In this document: positions 25,567 through 33,124 of the stretch, in pieces
Position numbering within the stretch: the stretch's first letter is position 1
Layout of the letters: every line of letters starts with the position of its first letter
Assembly (NCBI GenBank): GCA_021821045.1
Contig: JAKACW010000052.1
Span: forward strand, 1-33,124
Length of the DNA: 33,124 bases
Source of the DNA: Pseudomonadota bacterium
GTDB lineage: Bacteria; Pseudomonadota; Gammaproteobacteria; JAADHS01
Reading direction: 5' to 3'
Notes under the pieces: generated by a model
Seen by the model: the letters and a program-made list of their open reading frames with translations, nothing else
Told to the model about the DNA's origin: nothing
The model's database searches: none
Translations under genes and position numbers: made by a program

Positions 25567-27450
25567 ATGTTCGCCATTGAACGACTGTCGATCAAAGCTC
25601 TTACCACGCTTATTCTGTCGACGATCGGCGCAGCGGCGATCACCTTATCGGTGGTCGCCGTTGTGCATTTTCGCGGCGCGGCCCTGGAATCGCAGACGCG
25701 GACACTCACGCGCGTCATCGAAGTCGCGACCGCCGACACCGTCGGTCAGCTCGGGACGCTAGCGGTCGACCTCGGCGACTACACCAAGCGCTCCGAAGGC
25801 TTCAATACCGCGGCGAACAACCTCATTTCAGACCCTGCCTCAGGCGAGGCCCGCAGTGAAGTGGCACGGATACTCGACGACCAGTTCCGTCAGCGCTACG
25901 TGACAAGCAACATTCTCGACCTTGGCAAGCTACGCGTATATGACATTAACTTCAGCCTGCTGGCGGAAAGCAACGAAGGCGAGCGCGGTCTGCCGCGCAC
26001 CCTGCCAAACTTTTTGTTGGACGATGCCCGTCACCGCCAAGGCGCCGATCGGTTGAAAGTTCTCAGCGGACTGGGGGTGAGCGAAAGTGGAAATGCCTAC
26101 TTCCATGCTCTCATGCCCGTCGGCGGTCTGCGCCTCATAGGCTACTTGGAAGTGGTGCTCAGGCCGGCTCACAACATGCAGGCCATCTCCGGCAAATTGC
26201 GCCTGCCGCTGACGATCAGCGCCGACAGCGGAAAAGTTCTGTTTCAGAGCGAAGATTGGGAAAAGAAGGTTCGCCAAACAAGCCTACCCATCGAGTTTGT
26301 CCTGCACGATCGAAACGATCAACCCGCGCTGCATTTCAAGGTGCTCGAAGACATGGCGGATCTCTACGCCAGCATGCAAAAGACCCAGCTGGCGATCATT
26401 TCGGCGTTCGTCGTCCTCATGATTGTCGGCATGGCCATTGCTCTGGTTCTGCTCAACCGCTACTTGTTCGAGCCGGCGCGGGGACTAGTCGAGGCCATGG
26501 AGCGTTGCGCCAACGGCGACCTTACGGTCAAGATTCAGAAGCACGGGCTGAAAGAACTCAACATGCTTGGGACCGGACTCGATGCGTTGGTCAACGCGCT
26601 GCGAGCGCAGGTGCGGGAGATCACCTCCGACGCCGATAAGTTGGCGGCCTCAGCGGGAACCTTGTCTTCAACGACCCAGGAAACGCGCGAGGCGGTACTG
26701 CGCCAGCAATCCGAAACCGATCAAATGGCCAGTGCGATCAACGAAATGACAGCCAGCGCTGTCGAAGTCGCGCGCAACGCCGAGGGCGCCGCAGCCGCCG
26801 CCGTCAAGGCCAAGTCCGAGGCCGACAACGGGCGCCGCGTGGTATCCCACACCATCGACGCGATCAACAGTTTGGCCGAAGAAGTGGACCGGGCGTCGAC
26901 GGTTATCCAGTCATTGGACAAAGACAGCGAAAGCATCGGCGTCGTGCTCGATGTGATCAAAAGCATTGCCGATCAGACCAATCTGCTGGCATTGAACGCA
27001 GCCATCGAAGCCGCTCGCGCGGGCGAGCAGGGCCGAGGGTTCGCGGTGGTGGCCGATGAAGTGCGCACGCTTGCGGGGCGCACTCAGGTGTCCGCCAAGG
27101 AAATCGAGCAAATGATCGTGAAATTCCGCGCCGGCGCCACGGAAGCCGTGGGCGTTATGCAGACCGGCCGCGAGCGGGCGCGAGCCAGTGTGGACCAAGC
27201 CGCCAATGCGGGCGCGTCGTTGGATACCATCACCGACGCGGTGTCGCAGATTTCCGATATGAACAACAGCATCGCGACCGCGGCGGAGCAGCAAAGCGCC
27301 GTCGCCGAGGACATCAACCGCAGCGTGAGCAACATCAAGGCACTGGCCGACAGCACGGCCGAACGGGCGGACCAGACGACGCAAAACAGCGAAGACTTGT
27401 CAGGCTTGGCGACGGAACTAAAAACGCTCGTGCAGCGATTTAAGGTCTAG
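25567..27450 (+). CDS. Methyl-accepting chemotaxis protein
   Basis: This 627-residue receptor spans the inner membrane twice (TM1 about 13-34, TM2 about 275-297). A 240-residue periplasmic sensor of Cache-like style lies between, with no assigned ligand. A HAMP domain (298-350) leads into the signalling coiled coil. Its conserved hairpin tip [20 protein letters not shown] is at 481-500 and contacts CheA and CheW. There is no C-terminal CheR-binding pentapeptide. The ATG at 25567 has AAGGGA upstream. The gene follows a periplasmic rhodanese gene and may share its promoter, so sensing of a sulfur or redox signal is possible but unproven. Confidence 0.95.
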   Translation: MFAIERLSIKALTTLILSTIGAAAITLSVVAVVHFRGAALESQTRTLTRVIEVATADTVGQLGTLAVDLGDYTKRSEGFNTAANNLISDPASGEARSEVARILDDQFRQRYVTSNILDLGKLRVYDINFSLLAESNEGERGLPRTLPNFLLDDARHRQGADRLKVLSGLGVSESGNAYFHALMPVGGLRLIGYLEVVLRPAHNMQAISGKLRLPLTISADSGKVLFQSEDWEKKVRQTSLPIEFVLHDRNDQPALHFKVLEDMADLYASMQKTQLAIISAFVVLMIVGMAIALVLLNRYLFEPARGLVEAMERCANGDLTVKIQKHGLKELNMLGTGLDALVNALRAQVREITSDADKLAASAGTLSSTTQETREAVLRQQSETDQMASAINEMTASAVEVARNAEGAAAAAVKAKSEADNGRRVVSHTIDAINSLAEEVDRASTVIQSLDKDSESIGVVLDVIKSIADQTNLLALNAAIEAARAGEQGRGFAVVADEVRTLAGRTQVSAKEIEQMIVKFRAGATEAVGVMQTGRERARASVDQAANAGASLDTITDAVSQISDMNNSIATAAEQQSAVAEDINRSVSNIKALADSTAERADQTTQNSEDLSGLATELKTLVQRFKV

Positions 27451-27580
27451 CCCAGAACATCCTGAACGCCGCGCTCGTAGGAGCAGATTTATCCGCCATA
27501 CGAATCGGCGACGTCAATCCTTTGGGCGGCGCATCGCGGTTAGTACCGCTGCTGTCGCATGCGGATCGATCAGGGTTTAG

Positions 27581-28945
27581 CTACCCTATCCAGATCGTCT
27601 TCAAATTCAAAAACTCGTGCATGCCATAGAATGAAAGCTCTCGGCCATAGCCCGAGGCTTTGATGCCGCCGAAAGGCAGTCGCGGATCGCTCTTCACCAT
27701 GCCGTTGACGAATACCGCCCCCGCCTGAATTTGCCGCGCGACATTTTCTCCGCGCGCAACGTCCCGCGTCCACACACTGCCGCCCAACCCGTAGCGCGAC
27801 CGGTTAGCCAATGCCACGGCGTGCGCATCATCTTTGGCCGCAATAATAGCGGCGACCGGGCCGAACATTTCTTCCTCGAACGCGGTGCATCCCGGCGCGA
27901 CATCATCCAGAATCGTCGGTCGATAAAAGAAACCAGGTCGATCGACCTTCGACCCGCCGCTCACGAGGCGCGCTCCTTGGTTCACGCTCGCACAGACTTG
28001 GCGATGTATCTCGTCACGCAGATCGTCACGGGCCATGGGCGCAAGGGTTGTCGCGGCGTCCGTCGGATCGCCGGGGCGCAGCGCTTCGATCGCCGTCTTG
28101 AGCGCGGACAAGAAATCATCGCGCACCGACTGAACGACAATGAATCGCTTGGCGGCGATGCAACTCTGGCCGGCATTCAAGAAACGCGAGGCCATAGCAT
28201 TCTTCACGGCGTGATCGAGATCGGCATCTTCCAACACCACGAAGGCATCGGACCCACCCAACTCCAAGACGGTTTTTTTGAGATGCGCGCCGGCAGCGGC
28301 GGCGACTTTGCGGCCGGCGTTCTCGCTGCCGGTCAGCGTCACGCCATGAATTCGATCATCGGCGATGACTTTCTCGACGTGTCCCGCATTGATCAACAGC
28401 GTTCGGAACACATCGCGAGGAAAACCCGCTTCGACGAACACCTTCTCGATGGCCAGCGCGCACTGGGGCACATTCGATGCGTGCTTCAACACTGCGCTAT
28501 TGCCCGCAACAAGCGCCGGCGCGGCAAAGCGAAACACCTGCCAGAGCGGAAAATTCCATGGCATGATGGCGAGAATAATGCCCAACGGTTGGTGGGCGAC
28601 GAAACTGCGCGAGGCGTCGGAAGGCAAAGCCCGGTCAAGCAAAAAACGCGGACCGTGCTCGGCATAGTAACGGCACGCCAAGGCGCACTTATCGACCTCC
28701 GCCAACGCTTCCGCGCGCAGTTTTCCCATTTCCAGGGTAATCAACCCTGCAAGCTGTTCCCGCTGCGCACCGAGTACTTCGCCAGCGCTCTCGAGGAGAC
28801 GGCAACGCTCCGCCAATGGTCGACGACGCCACGCCGCTGACGCGTCATCAACGGCCGCCAACGCCGATTCCAATTCATTGTCCTGCCAATCCGCGATCGA
28901 ACTGACGCGCTCGCCCGTCGCGGGATTTACTGTGGAATATGCCAT
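27581..28945 (-). CDS. NAD(P)-dependent aldehyde dehydrogenase (succinate-semialdehyde type)
   Basis: This 454-residue cytoplasmic enzyme oxidises an aldehyde to the acid. The catalytic Cys262 lies in [12 protein letters not shown], the general base Glu228 in LELGGSDAF, and the oxyanion Asn131 in MPWNFPLW. Overall sequence and the short N-terminus resemble the Sad/YneI and GabD-like succinate-semialdehyde dehydrogenases, but substrate is not certain. The ATG at 28945 has a GGAGGA site. The gene is divergent from the NDUFA9-like epimerase. A TATAAT promoter and a leader hairpin precede it. Confidence 0.92.
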   Translation of the reverse strand: MAYSTVNPATGERVSSIADWQDNELESALAAVDDASAAWRRRPLAERCRLLESAGEVLGAQREQLAGLITLEMGKLRAEALAEVDKCALACRYYAEHGPRFLLDRALPSDASRSFVAHQPLGIILAIMPWNFPLWQVFRFAAPALVAGNSAVLKHASNVPQCALAIEKVFVEAGFPRDVFRTLLINAGHVEKVIADDRIHGVTLTGSENAGRKVAAAAGAHLKKTVLELGGSDAFVVLEDADLDHAVKNAMASRFLNAGQSCIAAKRFIVVQSVRDDFLSALKTAIEALRPGDPTDAATTLAPMARDDLRDEIHRQVCASVNQGARLVSGGSKVDRPGFFYRPTILDDVAPGCTAFEEEMFGPVAAIIAAKDDAHAVALANRSRYGLGGSVWTRDVARGENVARQIQAGAVFVNGMVKSDPRLPFGGIKASGYGRELSFYGMHEFLNLKTIWIG

Positions 28946-28959
28946 GGTTCCTCCACTCT

Positions 28960-28978
28960 GACCGCCCTCAGCGCGGTC
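28960..28978 (-). promoter_or_regulatory. Leader hairpin before the aldehyde dehydrogenase gene
   Basis: GACCGC (28960-28965) and GCGGTC (28973-28978) form a 6-bp stem with a 7-base loop, just upstream of the ribosome binding site. It may affect translation or mRNA stability. Confidence 0.35.
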
Positions 28979-28982
28979 TGCT

Positions 28983-29012
28983 ATTATATGGGTTTTCCGC
29001 TATTCGTTTGAA
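28983..29012 (-). promoter_or_regulatory. Sigma-70 promoter of the aldehyde dehydrogenase gene
   Basis: On the minus strand a consensus -10 TATAAT lies at 28988-28983, with a moderate -35 TTCAAA at 29012-29007 and an 18-base spacer. The start point is near 28976, so transcription begins at the edge of the leader hairpin. Confidence 0.5.
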
Positions 29013-29044
29013 AAAGTATCACGGATCTGGGACTAAGCATCTAT

Positions 29045-30010
29045 ATGACAATACCAACAATTTGTGTTCTTGGCGGCTCGGGTTTTGTCGGCTATCACTT
29101 GGCGAATCATCTCACCCGGGCCGGCTACCGGGTGCGCATTCCGACACGCCGTCGCGAGCGACATCGCGAATTCCTCGTCATGCCCACGGTCGACGTCATT
29201 AACGCGAATATCCATGACCCCGCTCAACTGAATCAACTCGTCGCGGAGTGCGACGCAGTGATCAACCTTACCGGGATCCTAAACGAATCAAAACGAGGCG
29301 ATTTCGACAACGTCCACGTCAAGCTTGTCGAGAAAGTCATCGCCGCATGTCGCGCGCGCGGCGTGAAACGCTTGCTCCACATGAGCGCGCTCAATGCGGA
29401 TGCGGCACGCGGCACCAGCCGCTACCTGCGCACCAAAGGCCAGGGCGAAGACCTCGTGCACGCGGCAACCGACCTTGCGGTGACAAGCTTTCGCCCCTCG
29501 GTCATCTTTGGACCCGGCGACAGTTTTTTCAATCGCTTCGCCCGATTGCTGCGCGCGTCGCCGCTAGTTTTTCCGCTGGCCTGCGCCGGCGCCCGCTTCG
29601 CCCCCGTGTATGTTGAAGACGTCGCGAAAGTGATGATTGACGCAATTAGAAATCCATCTGCGGTCGGCCGACGCATCGAGCTGTGCGGACCCCAAGCTTA
29701 TACGTTGCTGCAGCTGGTGGAGTACGTCAACAAGACCAGCGGCCTGAACCGCACCATCGTCCCGCTTGGCGACGGCGCGTCGGCCCTCCTCGCCCGCGTC
29801 ATGGGCGTCATGCCCGGCAAACCGCTCACGACGGACAACTTTCTGTCGACCAAAACGGACAGTGTTTGCACCTCTCGGACCCTCATACTCGGCCAGCCCG
29901 CAACCGCGGTGGAAGCAGTCGTTCCGCTCTATCTTGGCAGGCGCGGACAACGGGAGCACTACGATACGCATCGCGGCGCGGCGCGACGCGACGACGGAGC
30001 AACGAGTTGA
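29045..30010 (+). CDS. NDUFA9-like NAD(P)-binding epimerase/dehydratase family protein
   Basis: This 321-residue protein is an atypical short-chain dehydrogenase related to the NDUFA9 (39 kDa) subunit of complex I. The nucleotide-binding loop GGSGFVG is at 10-16, MSALNAD is at 113-119, and Tyr127-x3-Lys131 could serve as the catalytic pair. Bacterial members occur widely in Proteobacteria without a defined reaction. Roles in quinone or complex I assembly have been suggested. No ribosome binding site of note precedes the ATG at 29045. The stop overlaps the TTG start of cca by three bases, so the two are translationally linked. Confidence 0.88.
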   Translation: MTIPTICVLGGSGFVGYHLANHLTRAGYRVRIPTRRRERHREFLVMPTVDVINANIHDPAQLNQLVAECDAVINLTGILNESKRGDFDNVHVKLVEKVIAACRARGVKRLLHMSALNADAARGTSRYLRTKGQGEDLVHAATDLAVTSFRPSVIFGPGDSFFNRFARLLRASPLVFPLACAGARFAPVYVEDVAKVMIDAIRNPSAVGRRIELCGPQAYTLLQLVEYVNKTSGLNRTIVPLGDGASALLARVMGVMPGKPLTTDNFLSTKTDSVCTSRTLILGQPATAVEAVVPLYLGRRGQREHYDTHRGAARRDDGATS

Positions 30011-31254
30011 AGGTCTATCGCGTCGGCGGCGCGGTTAGGGACAGACTACTCGGAATTCCTCATGCCGACAGCGATTGGGTCGTTGTCGGCGCCACCCCGC
30101 AGCAACTTGTCGCTCTCGGTTACAGAGCGGTGGGAAAAGATTTCCCCGTATTCCTGCACCCGCAGACCCACGAGGAATATGCCTTAGCCCGCACCGAACG
30201 CAAGGTCGCGCCAGGATATAAGGGTTTTACATTCCACGCGGCGCCCGACGTCACACTGGAAGACGATTTGCGTCGGCGCGACCTGACCATCAACGCCATT
30301 GCCGAAGCGGAAGATGGCACGATCATCGATCCCTTCGGCGGTCGACGCGACCTGGAGCAACGACTACTACGCCATGTCTCCACGGCATTCAGTGAGGACC
30401 CGGTGAGAATACTCCGCGTCGCGCGCTTCGCCGCGCGCTTTCATAAACTCGGATTTCGCGTCGCGCCCGAAACAGAATCGCTGATGCGGGAAATGGTTCA
30501 AGCGGGCGAAGTCGATGCGCTCGTGCCCGAACGCGTCTGGCAAGAAACCGTGCGCGCCCTCGGAGAAGAAACTCCCTCTATTTTTTTTACCTCGCTTCGC
30601 CCAAGCGGGGCATTGGCAAAACTGTTTCCCGAAATCGAGCGACTCTTTGGCGTGCCGCAGCGCCCCGAGTATCATCCCGAAATCGATTGCGGCGTACATA
30701 CCATGATGGTTGTCGATCGGGCGGCTCAAATCAGCGCCGACACGCGCGTTCGATTCGCCGCACTGGTTCACGATTTAGGCAAGGGAACCACACCGCAGGA
30801 GCTGCTGCCCCGTCACCATGGTCACGAGCATCGAAGCGTCGATCTGGTGGAAGACCTCTGCCGGCGAATACGCATACCGAACGAGTACCGCGAGTTGGCC
30901 GCGATGGTCGCGCGCTATCACGGCGCTTGCCACACCTTTTTCGAACTCAAGGCATCGACGGTGGTGAAGACGCTGCGGCACTTGGATGCGTTTCGCCGCC
31001 CCGAACGACTCGGGCAGTTTCTGCTCGCCTGTCAGGCCGATGCACAAGGTCGACTCAACAAGACCAACGAACCCTATCCGCAAGCGCCGGCGTTCGAACA
31101 ATGTTTTCAAGCGGCGCGTGCCGTCGATGTTAAAGCACTCGTCGCCCAGGGGTTGCGCGGCGCCGCACTGGGGCAAAAACTGCATCGCGCGCGAATTGCG
31201 GCCGTTGCCGGCGTGTTGTCGGCAATAAAATCCCGCGCTTCATCTACCGCCTAA
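30007..31254 (+). CDS. cca: CCA tRNA nucleotidyltransferase with HD domain
   Basis: This 415-residue enzyme adds and repairs the 3' CCA of tRNAs. It closely resembles E. coli Cca: VGGAVRD at 6-12, metal ligands in DSD (21-23), RRDLTINA at 90-97, and a C-terminal HD phosphohydrolase domain (HDLGKG, H255 D256) typical of gammaproteobacterial and betaproteobacterial enzymes. The start is TTG at 30007, since family proteins begin MKxYxVGGAVRD and no other start fits. The TTGA overlap with the upstream stop supports coupled translation. Confidence 0.96.
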   Translation: MKVYRVGGAVRDRLLGIPHADSDWVVVGATPQQLVALGYRAVGKDFPVFLHPQTHEEYALARTERKVAPGYKGFTFHAAPDVTLEDDLRRRDLTINAIAEAEDGTIIDPFGGRRDLEQRLLRHVSTAFSEDPVRILRVARFAARFHKLGFRVAPETESLMREMVQAGEVDALVPERVWQETVRALGEETPSIFFTSLRPSGALAKLFPEIERLFGVPQRPEYHPEIDCGVHTMMVVDRAAQISADTRVRFAALVHDLGKGTTPQELLPRHHGHEHRSVDLVEDLCRRIRIPNEYRELAAMVARYHGACHTFFELKASTVVKTLRHLDAFRRPERLGQFLLACQADAQGRLNKTNEPYPQAPAFEQCFQAARAVDVKALVAQGLRGAALGQKLHRARIAAVAGVLSAIKSRASSTA

Positions 31255-31624
31255 AATCATAACGCTTCAGCCTGTTTGGTTTTTGCGGCCCCCGAGTTTT
31301 TACGTACAAATACTCGAGTAATGCCCTGCGTTGACGAAGCGCGAATCCCGTGCCATTCTTCAAAAACAAAATGCACCGCTCAATACGCTGAACAGCAAGA
31401 GCAGCAACAACAGCACGATACGACCCAGTTGCAAAGACGCACAGGCATCGTGCAATAGATCGAAGCGGGCATAGCCAAAATTTCAAACGATCATAGCAAG
31501 CAGCCGCTGTACCGCGGCCACGACGGATGCGCTGTCTTTACTGATCCGCTGGAGGAGGAAAATTCGGTCCGTTCATTTCTTGATACTTTCTGAAACAACG
31601 AGTGCTAATCCATGGAGGTACCCC
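31255..31624 (+). other. Intergenic region before the YdcH-like gene
   Basis: No convincing gene lies in these 370 bases. A strong GGAGGAGG at 31551-31558 has no ATG at working distance. It precedes a TTG at 31580 that is in frame with the YdcH-like gene, but that gene has its own better site at 31625. On the minus strand a 31-codon TTG frame (31455-31360) encodes a seven-Leu hydrophobic stretch without a ribosome binding site. No clear promoter or RNA gene was recognised. Confidence 0.4.
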
Positions 31625-31882
31625 ATGTTCGGTGTGCGTCACAATCTAGCAGAAGAGTTTTCGGAGTTCTCGCGTGAAATGAATTATCTCAAGGACAACG
31701 ACAACACGTTCGCGGAGCTACTCGACTCCTATTACCGAGCCGATAAAAAAATTTACGGCTACGAACGCAAACAGCGACCGGTCGACGATACCTACATGGG
31801 AACGTTGAAGAAGTGGCGCGTTAGGTTAAAGGACGACATATACAGACGACTGCAACAAACCGCCGTCGCATCGGCAACGTAA
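31625..31882 (+). CDS. YdcH-like DUF465 protein
   Basis: This 85-residue, charged, mostly helical protein matches DUF465 (YdcH family). It starts MFGVRHNLAEEF, the usual opening, with a middle LLDSYYRADKKI and a final LKDDIYRRL helix. These small cytoplasmic coiled-coil proteins have no known biochemical role. The ATG at 31625 has GGAGG seven bases upstream. A strong terminator follows the stop. Confidence 0.85.
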   Translation: MFGVRHNLAEEFSEFSREMNYLKDNDNTFAELLDSYYRADKKIYGYERKQRPVDDTYMGTLKKWRVRLKDDIYRRLQQTAVASAT

Positions 31883-31922
31883 ACATTTTTCCGTCAACTC
31901 TACTAACAATGGAGGCGGGAAA

Positions 31923-31946
31923 GGGGCACGGCACGTGCCCCTTTTT
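31923..31946 (+). terminator. Rho-independent terminator of the YdcH-like gene
   Basis: GGGGCAC (31923-31929) and GTGCCCC (31935-31941) form a 7-bp stem with a 5-base loop, followed by five Ts. Confidence 0.9.
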
Positions 31947-31965
31947 CGATTGCGGTTTGGGCAAA

Positions 31966-33124
<1,159 letters not shown>

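Noticed and set aside
27477-27500. REP-like sequence GTAGGAGCAGATTTATCCGC, with a shorter GTAGGAGCGG at 141-150
   Set aside because: It resembles the GTAGGAGCGG-type repeats of many gammaproteobacteria, but there is one degenerate copy and one fragment only, so a repeat family cannot be supported from this window.
29683-30006. Upstream extension of the cca frame
   Set aside because: It lies inside the epimerase gene in another frame. Family proteins begin at MKxYxVGGAVRD, which corresponds to the TTG at 30007.

Overview
The window looks like chromosomal DNA of a proteobacterium, most likely a gammaproteobacterium, with a moderately high G+C content. The dapF-DUF484-xerC run, an E. coli-type CCA-adding enzyme with an HD domain, a MurU-type uridylyltransferase, a DksA/TraR protein and a YdcH (DUF465) protein all point that way. 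A betaproteobacterium cannot be excluded from sequence reading alone. No phage, transposon, CRISPR array, rRNA or tRNA was seen.

Layout. 1-3.6 kb: the first codons of an unknown gene, an adenylate kinase with a long histone-H1-like tail, a divergent PPi-dependent phosphofructokinase and a periplasmic DUF3365 haem protein. 3.6-7.5 kb: a two-gene signalling operon, a soluble PAS/HisKA_2 kinase followed by a REC-PAS-PAS-GGDEF-EAL c-di-GMP regulator. 7.7-13.5 kb: a membrane histidine kinase and a sigma-54 activator, surrounded by small envelope-protein genes (EF-hand, DUF2892, a 29-residue membrane peptide, PRC-barrel). 13.5-18 kb: a methyltransferase, a GNAT acetyltransferase and an 1118-residue M1-M28-PDZ peptidase fusion. 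18-20.9 kb: a membrane ion-pumping pyrophosphatase divergent from a soluble pyrophosphatase. 20.9-25 kb: a DksA/TraR protein, a cation efflux protein and dapF-DUF484-xerC. 25-27.5 kb: a periplasmic rhodanese followed by a chemoreceptor. 27.6-33.1 kb: an aldehyde dehydrogenase, an NDUFA9-like epimerase overlapping cca, a YdcH-like protein, MurU and a truncated gpsA.

The strongest unreported-looking signal is the 8.3-13.4 kb block. Each transcription unit there carries a -24/-12 (sigma-54) promoter match in the right place and orientation. One is a perfect TGGCAC-N5-TTGCA, and one precedes the kinase-regulator operon itself. This reads as a compact, self-activating RpoN regulon that makes small periplasmic and inner-membrane proteins, probably an envelope or osmotic stress response. 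The role is inferred.

Two further themes stand out. One is pyrophosphate-based energy metabolism: PPi-PFK, a K+-dependent-type membrane PPase and a soluble PPase lie within 20 kb. The other is unusual domain fusions: Adk with an H1-like tail, and M1-M28-PDZ.
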